From the NCBI GenBank assembly GCA_963838095.1, contig CAWIPO010000006.1:434001-498000 (forward strand): a DNA stretch of 64,000 nucleotides, written 5' to 3'. Position numbers and translations under genes: made by a program. The notes beneath the pieces are model-generated. The model ran no database searches, had not been told where the DNA came from, and worked only from the letters and a program-made list of their open reading frames with translations. Below, piece after piece: positions 7,982-16,825 of this stretch; the stretch's first letter is position 1, and each line of letters starts with the position of its first letter. The DNA comes from CAWCGU01 sp963838095 (GTDB lineage: Bacteria; Actinomycetota; Thermoleophilia; Solirubrobacterales; 70-9).

Positions 7982-8503
7982 TCAGCGCGGCAGGTAGCCC
8001 CGCGCCCGGCCCGGGATCGCCAGCGCGGCGAGAACCGGGCGCAGCACGATGTCGGGTGCGACGGCGAGCCGGAAGACATCCCGGTACTCCGTCAGCAGCG
8101 CGCCAAACGCGAGAGGTCCGGGCATCCCGTTGCTTCCGACGCGACCCTCGCGATGCAGGCGGTCGATGGCGCGGAACCACTCCTCGGTACGCCCCGGTGG
8201 GCTCGTTCGCCAAACAGCCCTTGCCGGCTCGCGTCCCGGATTCCACATCTGGTGGACCGCTCGACGGGGGGTGTCGATCTCGTCGCCAGGCGCGAGCGTC
8301 TGCTCGATGCCGTCGACGCGCACGCGCAACTCGCCCTCCAGGACTTCGAAGTGCTCTTCCTGGTCGGGGTGGAAGTGCTTAGGCGGTGGGTCGCCGGAGG
8401 GGCCCCACAGCGCCTCGACCTCGAACCGCTCCGGGGTGCTCTCGCGGATCGTCACCGACTCGGTCGGTGTGATCGTCAGGGTTGTGGTCGCCTCAGCTCC
8501 CAT
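7982..8503 (-). CDS. Cupin-domain protein
   Basis: 173 aa. A single cupin fold with motif 1 HFHPDQEEHFEVLEGELRVRV and motif 2 PGDEIDTPRRAVHQMWNPG, so a mononuclear metal site with two His, a Glu and a later His is likely. After the barrel there is a ~50-residue helical C-terminus. The start overlaps the 3' end of the GMC oxidoreductase gene by 11 nt, indicating translational coupling. The enzymatic or binding role is unknown. Confidence 0.88.
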   Translation of the reverse strand: MGAEATTTLTITPTESVTIRESTPERFEVEALWGPSGDPPPKHFHPDQEEHFEVLEGELRVRVDGIEQTLAPGDEIDTPRRAVHQMWNPGREPARAVWRTSPPGRTEEWFRAIDRLHREGRVGSNGMPGPLAFGALLTEYRDVFRLAVAPDIVLRPVLAALAIPGRARGYLPR

Positions 8504-10094
8504 TGACGCTTGGAACGTACGTCATCGCGTGCTCGGCGAGCGCCGTGATCGTCAGGCTCGGGTTCACGCCCGGGTTCGCCGGCACCACCGAGCCGTCGCA
8601 GACGAGCAGGTTCTCGTAGCCGAAGGCGCGCTGCCTGAGGTCGACGACGCCGCTGGAGGCGTCGGCGGCGATCACGGCGCCGCCGAGGATGTGCGCGGTG
8701 GCCGGCGTGTTCAGCGCCGCCTCCGGCAGGTTCGACTGCGCGATCCCGTCCATCTTTTCGGCCAGGATCTCGGCGGAGCGGTTGGCAACCGGAATCCAGG
8801 TCGGATTCGGGTTCTCGGGATCCTGCTCAGTCTGAAGCATGATCTTTCGCGGTCCGACCCGGATCGGCTTCAGCCGCAGGTGGTTGTGGAGCGTCTGCAT
8901 CACGAGCAGGATGATCGTCTTCTGCGACCAGCCCCGCTTCCACAGCAGCCGCGCCGCGCGGATGGGGTGGCCGAGGATGTGGCCCAGCAGCTTCAGCGGC
9001 CGGGTGAGGCGGGTCCCTCCCTCCGTCAGCATCGTGAACAGCAGGCCCATCGCATCTCCGGCCGGCCCATAGGTGACGTTCTCGATGTGGGTGACCTCGT
9101 CGGGGTAGATGCTCGAGGTGATCGCAACGGAATCGGCGAAGTCGTATTCGTCGCGGCGCGCCGTCACCGCCAGCAGCGCCTCGCTGTTCGTGCGCACCAC
9201 CTCGCCGATCCGGTCCGACAGCCGCGGCAGGCCGCCGACGTCCTTGCAGCTCCGCAGCAGGATGTTCGAGCCAACAGCGCCTGCCGCAATAACGACTCCA
9301 CGCGCGGTGACCGTGGTGCGCTTGCGCCGCACCCAGGCGCCGGAGCGCCGGTGGCTGACCTCGTAGCCATCAGATCCGTCCTCGGCTCCGAGCGGGCGAA
9401 TGTCGACGACCTTGCGGTCGGGGATGATCTCCGCGCCGCGCTTCTCGGCGAAGTACAGGTAGTTCTTCAGCAGCGTGTTCTTCGCGTTGTGACGGCAGCC
9501 GACCATGCAGGCCCCGCAGCGGATGCAACCCGCGCGGTCCGGGCCCTCGCCGCCGAAGAACGGATCGGGCACCGTCTTGCCCGGTTCACCGAAGAACACG
9601 CCCACCGTCGGCCGCGCGTAGCTGTCGCCGACCTCGAGGTCATCGGCGAGCTCGCGGAACAAGCGGTCGGCGTCGGTCTCAAAGGGAACGTCGACTGCGC
9701 CGAGCATCCGCTTGGCCTCCTCGTAATGGGGCGCCAACGCGGGCTCCCAGTCCTGAATCCCACTCCAGGTGTCGGCGCGGAAGAAGTCGGCCGGTGGCAC
9801 GTACAGCGTGTTCGCGTACACCAGGCTCCCACCGCCGACGCCAGCCCCGGCGAGGATCGCCACGTCCTTGAATATCCAGATTCGCAGGATCCCGCGCATC
9901 CCTAGCTTTGGGATGAACATGTAGCGGCGGAAGTTCCAGGTCGACTTCGCGAAGTCGTCGTCCTCGAATCGGCGACCAGCCTCGATCACGCCGACCCGGT
10001 AGCCCTTCTCCGTCAGCCGCAGCGCCGAGACGCTGCCGCCGAAGCCGGAGCCGACGACGATCCAGTCGTAGTCGTGGTTGCCGATCTCGCTCAA
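8493..10094 (-). CDS. GMC-family FAD oxidoreductase (cholesterol-oxidase-like)
   Basis: 533 aa. N-terminal FAD-binding motif DWIVVGSGFGGSVSALRL, then GAGVGGGSLVYANTLY of the GMC signature, a cysteine-rich CIRCGACMVGCRHNAKNT segment, and the C-terminal ILGGAVIAAD...VCDGSVVPANPGVNPSLTITALAEHAM with the usual active-site His/Asn area. This type oxidises sterol or other alcohols. The TTG at 10094 gives the family-like N-terminus LSEIGNHDYDWIVVGSG; the frame is open up to a TTG at 10193, which is less likely. First gene of the GMC-cupin-acylase operon. The CxxCxxxC run could suggest a bound metal or Fe-S cluster, but it is common in this subfamily. Confidence 0.93.
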   Translation of the reverse strand: MSEIGNHDYDWIVVGSGFGGSVSALRLTEKGYRVGVIEAGRRFEDDDFAKSTWNFRRYMFIPKLGMRGILRIWIFKDVAILAGAGVGGGSLVYANTLYVPPADFFRADTWSGIQDWEPALAPHYEEAKRMLGAVDVPFETDADRLFRELADDLEVGDSYARPTVGVFFGEPGKTVPDPFFGGEGPDRAGCIRCGACMVGCRHNAKNTLLKNYLYFAEKRGAEIIPDRKVVDIRPLGAEDGSDGYEVSHRRSGAWVRRKRTTVTARGVVIAAGAVGSNILLRSCKDVGGLPRLSDRIGEVVRTNSEALLAVTARRDEYDFADSVAITSSIYPDEVTHIENVTYGPAGDAMGLLFTMLTEGGTRLTRPLKLLGHILGHPIRAARLLWKRGWSQKTIILLVMQTLHNHLRLKPIRVGPRKIMLQTEQDPENPNPTWIPVANRSAEILAEKMDGIAQSNLPEAALNTPATAHILGGAVIAADASSGVVDLRQRAFGYENLLVCDGSVVPANPGVNPSLTITALAEHAMTYVPSVNGS

Positions 10095-10216
10095 GCGTGC
10101 CCCCGGGCGATTCTCACCGATCCTCGCGAACGGGGTACCCGGTTCGCTGCGTGGGGGTTTCGAACAGACCGCGGTGAGGTAAGCCTGGTCCAAAGGGTCC
10201 GAAGGAGGAGGTAGGC

Positions 10217-10711
10217 ATGACCGTCAGGATGGATCAGCCGAAGCGATTTGACCTCGTCGGCAACCGGGTGATGATCGCCGGGATCGGAACCGGGTTCGAG
10301 GCGACGATCAACTACCGCGTCCACGAGGGCCACGACGAGGTCACCGGCTCGATCAACGTTGGCGGCGGCACGGGCGAGCACGCGCAGTTCCAGGTAAAGG
10401 CGAACGTCAGCAATGCGGCCTTCCAGCTAGACCGGCTCTTCGTCGAGGTGTTCGAGGTCAGTGCCCAGGACGGCAGCGAGATCCACAAGGTCTCGAAGCC
10501 GGTACTGCTCGGCACCCGGATGGTCGACGGGGACTACATCGGCTACCGCGAGCATGTCGTTGAGACGGGCGACACCCTCTCGGCGATCGCGCAAGAGCAC
10601 TACGGCACGCCCGACGTCCAGCCCCTGGTGCGCGCGAACACGCACCAGATCGACGACCCGGACCTGATCTTCCCCGGCCAGGTGATCCGGGTTCCGATCG
10701 GCACCGGATAA
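10217..10711 (+). CDS. LysM-domain protein with N-terminal Gmad2-like domain
   Basis: 164 aa. Residues ~7-105 resemble the Gmad2 immunoglobulin-like domain (GIGTGFEATINYRV, QVKANVSNAAFQ, FEVSAQDGSE). Residues ~112-160 are one LysM repeat (HVVETGDTLSAIAQEHYG, LVRANTHQIDDPDLIFPGQVI), which binds glycan chains of peptidoglycan. No signal peptide is visible, so it may act in the cytoplasm or be exported without a classical signal. The start is secured by a strong Shine-Dalgarno AAGGAGGAGG 6 nt upstream. It is divergent from the GMC operon. Confidence 0.88.
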   Translation: MTVRMDQPKRFDLVGNRVMIAGIGTGFEATINYRVHEGHDEVTGSINVGGGTGEHAQFQVKANVSNAAFQLDRLFVEVFEVSAQDGSEIHKVSKPVLLGTRMVDGDYIGYREHVVETGDTLSAIAQEHYGTPDVQPLVRANTHQIDDPDLIFPGQVIRVPIGTG

Positions 10712-10808
10712 GCAAGCCTGCGCCGAGCGCCTGGCCGCGTTTCACGCCTGAGCGACGCTGGCCTCATGCCCGCGGCCCGACTGTCCCGCGATAGGGTCGA
10801 GTTCGCAA

Positions 10809-11636
10809 ATGGCCGAGAAGCTTCCGCGCAAGCTCTACGAGACGGAGCTGTTGCGCCTGCAAACCGAGCTGGTCGCGATGACCGAGTGGATCAAGCGCGA
10901 GGGTTCTCGGGTCGCACTCGTCTTCGAGGGCCGCGACGCCGCCGGCAAGGGCGGGCTGATCAAGCGGATCACCCAGCACCTGAGCCCGCGGGTCGCGCGC
11001 ATCGTCGCCCTGCCGGCGCCGACCGAGCGCGAGCAGAGCGAGTGGTACTTCCAGCGCTACGTCGCCCACCTGCCGGCCGCCGGCGAGATGGTCCTGTTCG
11101 ACCGCTCCTGGTACAACCGCGCCGGCGTCGAGCGGGTGATGGGCTTCTGCACTCCCGAGGAGCATCGCCGCTTCCTGCAGCAGTGCCCGATCTTCGAGCG
11201 GATGCTGGTCGACGACGGGATGATCCTGATCAAGTACTGGTTCTCGGTTTCCGACGCCGAGCAGGAGGCTCGCTTCAAGGCCCGGATCGACGACCCGCTG
11301 AAGCAGTGGAAGCTGAGCCCGATGGACCTCGAGTCGCGCAACCGCTGGGTCGAGTACTCGCGCGCCAAGGACGAGTCGTTCGTCCACACCGACATTCCCG
11401 AGGCGCCGTGGTGGGTGGTGGAGTCCGACATCAAGCGCAACGCGCGCATCAACTGCATCAGCCACCTGCTCTCCCAGGTCCCGTACGCGCACGTCGAGGT
11501 GGCAAAGATCAAGCTTCCGAAGCGCCAGGACGACACCGGCTACGTGCGCCCGCCGCGAGACACGAACAACTACGTTCCCGACGCTTCCACAGCGCTGCTG
11601 GCCCAAAAGGGCTCAAACGGACGCTCTGAGGACTAA
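10809..11636 (+). CDS. ppk2: Polyphosphate kinase 2
   Basis: 275-aa PPK2 class enzyme that transfers phosphate between polyphosphate and nucleoside diphosphates. Walker A is FEGRDAAGKGG (residues ~39-49), the Walker B / lid region FDRSWYNRAGVERVMGFC (97-114), and the family motifs KYWFSVSDAEQEARF and DPLKQWKLSPMDLESRNRW follow. Length and motifs match single-domain PPK2 proteins with an intact phosphate loop. Single gene, followed by a 370-bp non-coding stretch. Confidence 0.95.
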   Translation: MAEKLPRKLYETELLRLQTELVAMTEWIKREGSRVALVFEGRDAAGKGGLIKRITQHLSPRVARIVALPAPTEREQSEWYFQRYVAHLPAAGEMVLFDRSWYNRAGVERVMGFCTPEEHRRFLQQCPIFERMLVDDGMILIKYWFSVSDAEQEARFKARIDDPLKQWKLSPMDLESRNRWVEYSRAKDESFVHTDIPEAPWWVVESDIKRNARINCISHLLSQVPYAHVEVAKIKLPKRQDDTGYVRPPRDTNNYVPDASTALLAQKGSNGRSED

Positions 11637-11698
11637 TTTTCCCCGCACTATGCGGAAACGCCACTTGAAGGTTCCGCGGGCGTCCAGTAGCTTCATTC

Positions 11699-11772
11699 CT
11701 GCGACCGGGAGAGAGGCCGGAGCCGCCGAAGCCAGACGGCAACGACTCTCGACAGGTGACGAGTAGAGCTTA
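11699..11772 (+). ncRNA. Candidate structured RNA in the gap between ppk2 and the tetR gene (weak)
   Basis: The 374-bp stretch 11637-12010 has no convincing gene. Within it, GGGAGAG, a small hairpin GGCcggaGCC, GCCGAAG, GGCAACG and ACTCTCGACAGG occur in an order that recalls a glycine-riboswitch aptamer, where GGGAGAG pairs with CTCTC near CAGG. The usual second hairpin is missing and no plausible downstream gene exists on this strand. A short hairpin CCGCActaTGCGG at 11643-11655 directly follows ppk2 and may be its terminator. The similarity is by eye only. Confidence 0.25.
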
Positions 11773-12010
11773 TTTCGAGCCCAGGCTAGGCACGAGGCAG
11801 GCACATCGTCGCCCCCGGTTGCTTTTTCGTGCGGCAACGGAAGCTTCACGGAGTTGTCCGCACACGTCCCTACCCTGAGCGTCGCGGTCACAGCGCCGCC
11901 GGCCGGGAGCGCCTGCCCGTCCCCAGCCGCGCGACCCGGGCGCATCCGGGAGCAGGGCGCTGCGGTGGAGCCCCGGGATCAAACCCCGCAGCTAGCCCGC
12001 CCTGCTTTCC

Positions 12011-12667
12011 TCAGGACGAGCGAGCTACCCGTCCCCGCGCGATCACAGCGAGGACGTCGCTCGTGTAGTCGGCGATCCGGCGTGGAGGGAAGTTGCGCGG
12101 CTGCGTCAGGGTAAGGCGAGCAGATGACTCGGCGAGGGCGAGGATCGTGTGCGCGGTGAGCTCCGGGTCGAGGTGTCCGAGACCGAGCTGCCCGGCTCCC
12201 CACGCCGCCATCGGCTCGATCTGGCGCAAAAGGCGGGCCCGGTTTCGCTCGACGTCGGCGCGAACTGAGGGAGGGGTCCCCTCGGGAGGAAGCAGGATCA
12301 GGCGCCAGGTCTCGGGGCGGCGGCGGACCGCCTCGAGCAGCGAGGTGATGCTGTCGGCGAGGATCGAAAGCGGGTCGCCGCTCAGCGGCGGCGTCGGCAG
12401 TGCCGAGGCGATGTCGGCGAACGCTCGCTCCTGCTCGCGCTCGAGCAGGGCCTGGAGCAGCTCGCGCTTGTTCGCGAACGCGTCGTAGACGACCGTCTTC
12501 GCGATCTCGGCCTCGCGCGCCACGGCCTCCATCGAGATCCCCCCGAAGCCATGCTCCGCCAGCAGACGCAGGGTGGCGTCGAGCAGCAGCTCGCGGCGCT
12601 CCTCGCGCGGGAGTCGCGGCGCGTACTTTCGGGGAGCCGAGGCGGGCATGGAAGTAGAGCTTGGCAT
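12011..12667 (-). CDS. TetR-family transcriptional regulator
   Basis: 218 aa. N-terminal helix-turn-helix (RRELLLDATLRLLAEHGF, then ISMEAVAREAEIAKTVVYDAFANKRELL, residues ~24-73) and a variable all-helical ligand domain. It is divergent from a large membrane-protein gene; a 14-bp palindrome in the 30-bp gap between the start codons is the likely operator for both. The ligand is unknown. Confidence 0.92.
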   Translation of the reverse strand: MPSSTSMPASAPRKYAPRLPREERRELLLDATLRLLAEHGFGGISMEAVAREAEIAKTVVYDAFANKRELLQALLEREQERAFADIASALPTPPLSGDPLSILADSITSLLEAVRRRPETWRLILLPPEGTPPSVRADVERNRARLLRQIEPMAAWGAGQLGLGHLDPELTAHTILALAESSARLTLTQPRNFPPRRIADYTSDVLAVIARGRVARSS

Positions 12668-12685
12668 CCGAGGGGAATATACGCT

Positions 12686-12699
12686 ACCGTATGTACGGT
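12686..12699. promoter_or_regulatory. Probable TetR operator overlapping a leaderless promoter
   Basis: ACCGTATGTACGGT is an inverted repeat with 6-bp arms around TG. The TACCGT at 12685-12690 also serves as a TANNNT box 7 nt before the GTG of the membrane-protein gene, so a regulator bound here would cover the -10 region and the transcription start. It lies 18 nt upstream of the tetR start on the other strand. Confidence 0.6.
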
Positions 12700-14746
12700 G
12701 CCGTCGACTTCAGACCTGGTGATAGCTGAAGCCGCCTCCGCAGGCGGCGCTCCACTCGACCAGATGGCGGTGATCGCGCTCCTCTACGGGGGCGGAACGC
12801 TGGCCGTACTGTGGCTGCTGCGGGCCCATCGCGCCGGTCGTACGAAGCTGCTGGTGCGCGGAGGCGCGCTTGCCGGCGAGGTCTTCCGCCTTCCCGGCTG
12901 GGCGGCCCTGCCGATCCTCGTCGCGGTGGTGTCCCTGGTGGCGCTGATGCTGGGCGGCTACTGGGACATCGGCTACCACATCGATGTCGGGCGCGACGAG
13001 GGCCCGCTCGGGAACGCCGGCCACTACCCGATGCTGTTCGGCTTCTTCGGCACGTTCGCCGCCGGGGTGCTGTGCGTCGGGATGGCGCGCGATGAGGACC
13101 CGAGCCCCGCCTGGGTGCGTGTGCCGGGCGTCGGCATGAGCCCGGTCGGGGGCGTGTTGCTGGTCTTCTGCGCCACCTTCGGACTTGTGGCGCTGCCGAT
13201 CGACGACGTCTGGCACCGGATCTTCGGCCAGGACGTGACCCTGTGGTCGCCGACGCACTTCATGCTGCTCTTGGGCGGCTCGTTCTCGGTGATCGCGATG
13301 GCGGTGCTGGTCGCCGAAGGCGCTCGCGCCCGCAGGCGCGCGGGGGCCGCGATCGGGTCCGGTGCAGACAACCCTTTACGGCCGCTGATCGAGCAGGCCG
13401 CGCCGCGGGCGGGACATCTCCGCGGCCGTCTCGACTCGCTCGCCCCGCTCAGCGACCGCGTCTGGCCGGCGCTGGAGTTCCTCTGGACCCGTGGTCAGCG
13501 GGTGGCGTTGCTCGGCGGAATGCTGGTCGGGCTGGAGGCATTCCTGGCCGAATACGACTGGGGAGTGCCCCTCTACCGCGCGGTCTGGCAGCCTCTGTTG
13601 CTGGCGGCGTTCTCGGGCTTCGTGTTCGCGGCGGCGCGCCTCTGGGCCGGGCGCGGCGGCGCGCTCGGCGCCTGGGCGATCTACTTCGTCGTCCGCCTGG
13701 TTGCCACCGCGATGCCGGTGCTCGCCGATCGCTCGCCTGCGGCGCTGCCGCTGTTGCTCGTTCCGGCGATCTGCGTCGAGTTGGCCGCGTTCGGCTTCGA
13801 GCCGCGCTCGCGGCCACTGGTGTTCGGCGCCGCCGCGGGAGTGCTGTGCGGGACGATCGGGTTCGCCGGAGAGTACGCGTGGTCGCAGCTTGTGATGCCG
13901 CTGCCATGGACGGAGGCTCTGATTGCCGAGGGGTTGCCCTCAGCGGTGGTTGCCGGGACAGCCGGCGGCTTGCTCGGCGCCCTGCTCGGCTCTGCATTGG
14001 GCGGCCACCTACCGTCCGTGCGAGCGACGCGGGCTGCGTGCCTGGGGTCGTTCGCGGTTCTGATCGCCCTCGGCGTCAACGCGGGCGTCAGGGAGATCCC
14101 GGACGCTCGCGCGCACGTCGAGGTGACGTCTGTCGGCTCCGGCGAACAGCGAGAGGGGATGGTCACCGTTCGCCTCGAGCCCGCCGATGCAGCCGAGGAC
14201 GCGAACTGGTTCTACATCCTCGCCTGGCAGGGCGGAGGGCATCGCGTGATCGACCACCTGGAACAGACGGCCCCTGGTGTCTATCGCTCGACCGAACCGA
14301 TCCCCCTGGGCGGAACCTGGAAGTCGGGCCTGCGGCTGCACAGCGGCCGCGCTCGCGGCGCTGTGCCGCTGCGCCTGCCGGCCGACGCGGCGCTTCCCGG
14401 GGCGGAGCGCGTGCTCTCGGCGTCGTTCACCAGCGAGCAGGCGGGGACGGCGGCGCTGGAGGGGACCGCGGGCGCCGAGCTGCCGGCCGCGGGATCGTTC
14501 ACGCGCCCGTTCCTCGAGGACGGCCTGATCGTCCTGCGCGAACAGAAGCACGACGTTCCCGGCTGGACGTGGACGGCGGCAATCGCGCTGATCGCGGCGT
14601 TCTACGTCGTCTACATCGCCGGGATCGCGCTCGGCGTTGCCCGCTTCGCCCGCCGCGACCCACGGCCCGCCGCCGGCTCGGAGCGGGTGCCCGTCGCGCC
14701 ATCGAGCCGCATTCGCGGCGCGATCGGGTCGCTGCGCAGGGCTTAG
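12698..14746 (+). CDS. Large polytopic membrane protein of unknown function
   Basis: 682 aa if started at the GTG 12698 (leaderless); a GTG at 12719 is an alternative. About ten or more hydrophobic segments, in the N-terminal two thirds plus one near the C-terminus. Conserved-looking polar patches occur at membrane edges: GGYWDIGYHIDVGRDEGPLGNAGHYP and DDVWHRIFGQDVTLWSPTHF, rich in His, Trp and Asp, which could ligate metal or haem (inference). Residues ~475-600 look like an extracytoplasmic beta domain (MVTVRLEPADAA, GVYRSTEPIPLGGTWKSGLR) resembling FixH/CopC-type modules, followed by a last helix. Divergent TetR control suggests an inducible role. I do not recognise a named family. Confidence 0.8.
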   Translation: MPSTSDLVIAEAASAGGAPLDQMAVIALLYGGGTLAVLWLLRAHRAGRTKLLVRGGALAGEVFRLPGWAALPILVAVVSLVALMLGGYWDIGYHIDVGRDEGPLGNAGHYPMLFGFFGTFAAGVLCVGMARDEDPSPAWVRVPGVGMSPVGGVLLVFCATFGLVALPIDDVWHRIFGQDVTLWSPTHFMLLLGGSFSVIAMAVLVAEGARARRRAGAAIGSGADNPLRPLIEQAAPRAGHLRGRLDSLAPLSDRVWPALEFLWTRGQRVALLGGMLVGLEAFLAEYDWGVPLYRAVWQPLLLAAFSGFVFAAARLWAGRGGALGAWAIYFVVRLVATAMPVLADRSPAALPLLLVPAICVELAAFGFEPRSRPLVFGAAAGVLCGTIGFAGEYAWSQLVMPLPWTEALIAEGLPSAVVAGTAGGLLGALLGSALGGHLPSVRATRAACLGSFAVLIALGVNAGVREIPDARAHVEVTSVGSGEQREGMVTVRLEPADAAEDANWFYILAWQGGGHRVIDHLEQTAPGVYRSTEPIPLGGTWKSGLRLHSGRARGAVPLRLPADAALPGAERVLSASFTSEQAGTAALEGTAGAELPAAGSFTRPFLEDGLIVLREQKHDVPGWTWTAAIALIAAFYVVYIAGIALGVARFARRDPRPAAGSERVPVAPSSRIRGAIGSLRRA

Positions 14747-14800
14747 CACTGCTCAAGCAGCGGATGTAGGATCGCCCCGCCTGCTCTGTGCACGACCGAC

Positions 14801-15757
14801 ATGACGGCTTCGCCACCCGTATCGGTCGTCGTGGTCTCGTGGAACACACGCGATCTGCTCGGGCGCTGCCTGGACTCGCTGGCGATCTCGCATAGCGCCG
14901 GCCTGGCGCATGTTGTGGTCGTCGACAACGCCTCGAGCGACGGATCGGCGGAGCTCGTGCGGGAGCGGTATCAGTGGGCGGACCTGGTCGCCACGCAGGA
15001 GAACCTGGGCTTCGGAACTGCGGTGAACGTGGGCGCTCGGGCCTCGAACAGCACCTGGATAGCTGCGGCGAATGCCGACATCGAGCTTTCGGAGGACACG
15101 CTGGGAGAGCTTCTGCAAGCCGGCGCACGATGGCCGAGATGCGGCGTGCTCGCCCCGCGGCTGGTGCAGAGCGACGACTACGTCCAGGGATCGGTCTTCG
15201 CGTTTCCGCGCCTGCTGACCATCCTGCTCGCCAGCATCGGCTTCTTCGCCCTGAGCCCCCGACTCGCTTCGCGGATGCACAGCGGGCGCTGGGATCCTGA
15301 ACGGGAGGCCGAGGTCGAATGGGCGCTGGGGGCGTTCCTGATGCTTCGCCGCGAGGCATTCGAAGCGGTGGGAGGGTTCGACGAGCGCCTTTGGATGTAC
15401 GCGGAGGACCTCGATCTCTGCTGGCGGCTTCGAAGGGGTCGCTGGACAACCGTTTACGTTCCGGGCGCCGCGGTCCGTCACGTCGGGGGTGCCTCGACTT
15501 CGCAAGCTTTCGGGGCCCCGAGTGGTACCCCGGAGATGTTGGAGGCCGGCTACGGCTGGATTGCCCGTCGGCGCGGAATGCCGACGGCTCTCGCATTCGG
15601 CTTCGTCGCCAGTGCCGGGGCTGCCGCTCGCGTGGCCTTCTACGCCGTTGGAGCTCTACTTCGCATCCCAGGTGGCTCGGACAGGATGCGTGGGAATTGG
15701 ACATGGCTTGCGCTGACGGTGCGCTCGGTCTGGGCGGTCGCAATCGCGGGCAAATAG
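14801..15757 (+). CDS. Glycosyltransferase family 2
   Basis: 318-aa GT-A fold enzyme, similar to rhamnosyltransferases that build surface polysaccharide. Seen: VSVVVVSWNTRDLLGRCL, VVVDNASSDGS (nucleotide-sugar binding), NLGFGTAVNVGA, a DxD-like ANADIE, and GGFDERLWMYAEDLDLCWRLR (acceptor/base region). There is a hydrophobic patch in the C-terminal 60 residues (ALAFGFVASAGAAARVAFYAVGALL). The start ATG 14801 follows 54 nt after the membrane protein. No other cell-surface sugar genes are nearby. Confidence 0.92.
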   Translation: MTASPPVSVVVVSWNTRDLLGRCLDSLAISHSAGLAHVVVVDNASSDGSAELVRERYQWADLVATQENLGFGTAVNVGARASNSTWIAAANADIELSEDTLGELLQAGARWPRCGVLAPRLVQSDDYVQGSVFAFPRLLTILLASIGFFALSPRLASRMHSGRWDPEREAEVEWALGAFLMLRREAFEAVGGFDERLWMYAEDLDLCWRLRRGRWTTVYVPGAAVRHVGGASTSQAFGAPSGTPEMLEAGYGWIARRRGMPTALAFGFVASAGAAARVAFYAVGALLRIPGGSDRMRGNWTWLALTVRSVWAVAIAGK

Positions 15758-15792
15758 GCTGCCGGGCCGGGCAAACTCGACTGGAGGTGGAG

Positions 15793-16812
15793 ATGAAGGT
15801 GGACGCTGGGGGCTACTCGCCAACCGTCGATGTCGCGGCGGACGCGGCGAGTGCGGCCGAAGGCGGCGGGCTCGACGGCTGGTTCGCCGTCGAGACCCAG
15901 ATCGACCCCTTCCTCGCCTGCGCTGTTGCCGCCGAGCGAACCGAGCGGATCGACATCGGTACGGCGATTGCGGTCGCCTTCGCGCGCAACCCGATGACGG
16001 TTGCGCTCCAGGCCAACGACGTCCAGGCGCTCTCGGGAGGCCGCTTCATCCTCGGGCTCGGCTCGCAGATCAAGCCGCACATCACCAAGCGCTACTCGAT
16101 GCCGTGGTCGAAGCCGGCGGCGCGGATGCGCGAGTTCATCCTCGCGGTGCGCGCGATCTGGGATACCTGGGCGACCGGCGCCAAGCTCGACTTCCAAGGC
16201 GACTTCTACACGCACACCTTGATGGCCCCGTTCTTCAATCCCGGGCCGAACCCCCACGGAAACCCGAAGATCATGCTCGCGGCCGTCGGGCCGCTGATGA
16301 CCGAGGCGGCGGGAGAGGTGGCCGACGGGATCCTTATCCACGGCTTCTCAACCGAGCGCTACCTGCGCGAGGCGACGCTACCCGCGCTCGAGCGCGGGTG
16401 GGCGAGGTCCGGCCGCTCCCGCGACGGGTTCGAGATCACCGCCCCGGCGATGGTCGTCGCTCGCGACACCGAGGAGGAGATCGCCGAGGGCGTGCAGTTC
16501 GTGAAGAACCAGATCGGCTTCTACGGCTCCACGCCCGCCTACCGCCCCGTGCTCGAGCTGCACGGCTGGGGCGAGCTCGGCGAGGAGCTGAACGCGATGA
16601 CGAAGCGCGGCGAGTGGGACAAGCTCGCCGACATCGTCGACGACGAGGTCGTGCAGACCTTCGCGATCGTCGGGACGCCGGAGGAGGCTGTCGCGGAGAT
16701 CCAGAAGCGCTACGGGGATATCGCGACGCGGATCACTCTGGAGCTGCCGCAGGAGCGCGACGAGGCGCGCTGGGAGGGGCTGTTCAAATCGCTGCGGAAC
16801 GGCGCGCCTTGA
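15793..16812 (+). CDS. Luciferase-like F420-dependent oxidoreductase
   Basis: 339 aa, TIM-barrel luciferase-like monooxygenase family, the branch that uses reduced coenzyme F420. Motifs: DGWFAVETQIDPFLACAVAAERT, IDIGTAIAVAFARNPM, LSGGRFILGLGSQ, and PKIMLAAVGPLMTEAAGEVADGI. Start ATG 15793 is backed by GGAGGTGG 3 nt upstream; the same frame is open further upstream into the glycosyltransferase gene but that part is not protein-like. It is followed after 13 nt by a thiolase-like gene, so the two probably act in one pathway, perhaps oxidation of an acyl substrate. Confidence 0.93.
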   Translation: MKVDAGGYSPTVDVAADAASAAEGGGLDGWFAVETQIDPFLACAVAAERTERIDIGTAIAVAFARNPMTVALQANDVQALSGGRFILGLGSQIKPHITKRYSMPWSKPAARMREFILAVRAIWDTWATGAKLDFQGDFYTHTLMAPFFNPGPNPHGNPKIMLAAVGPLMTEAAGEVADGILIHGFSTERYLREATLPALERGWARSGRSRDGFEITAPAMVVARDTEEEIAEGVQFVKNQIGFYGSTPAYRPVLELHGWGELGEELNAMTKRGEWDKLADIVDDEVVQTFAIVGTPEEAVAEIQKRYGDIATRITLELPQERDEARWEGLFKSLRNGAP

Positions 16813-16825
16813 GCCTGCGCCCCTG

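Noticed and set aside
11613..11945. Minus-strand 110-codon frame in the gap after ppk2
   Set aside because: Poor protein character, no start signal and no family features; treated as non-coding.
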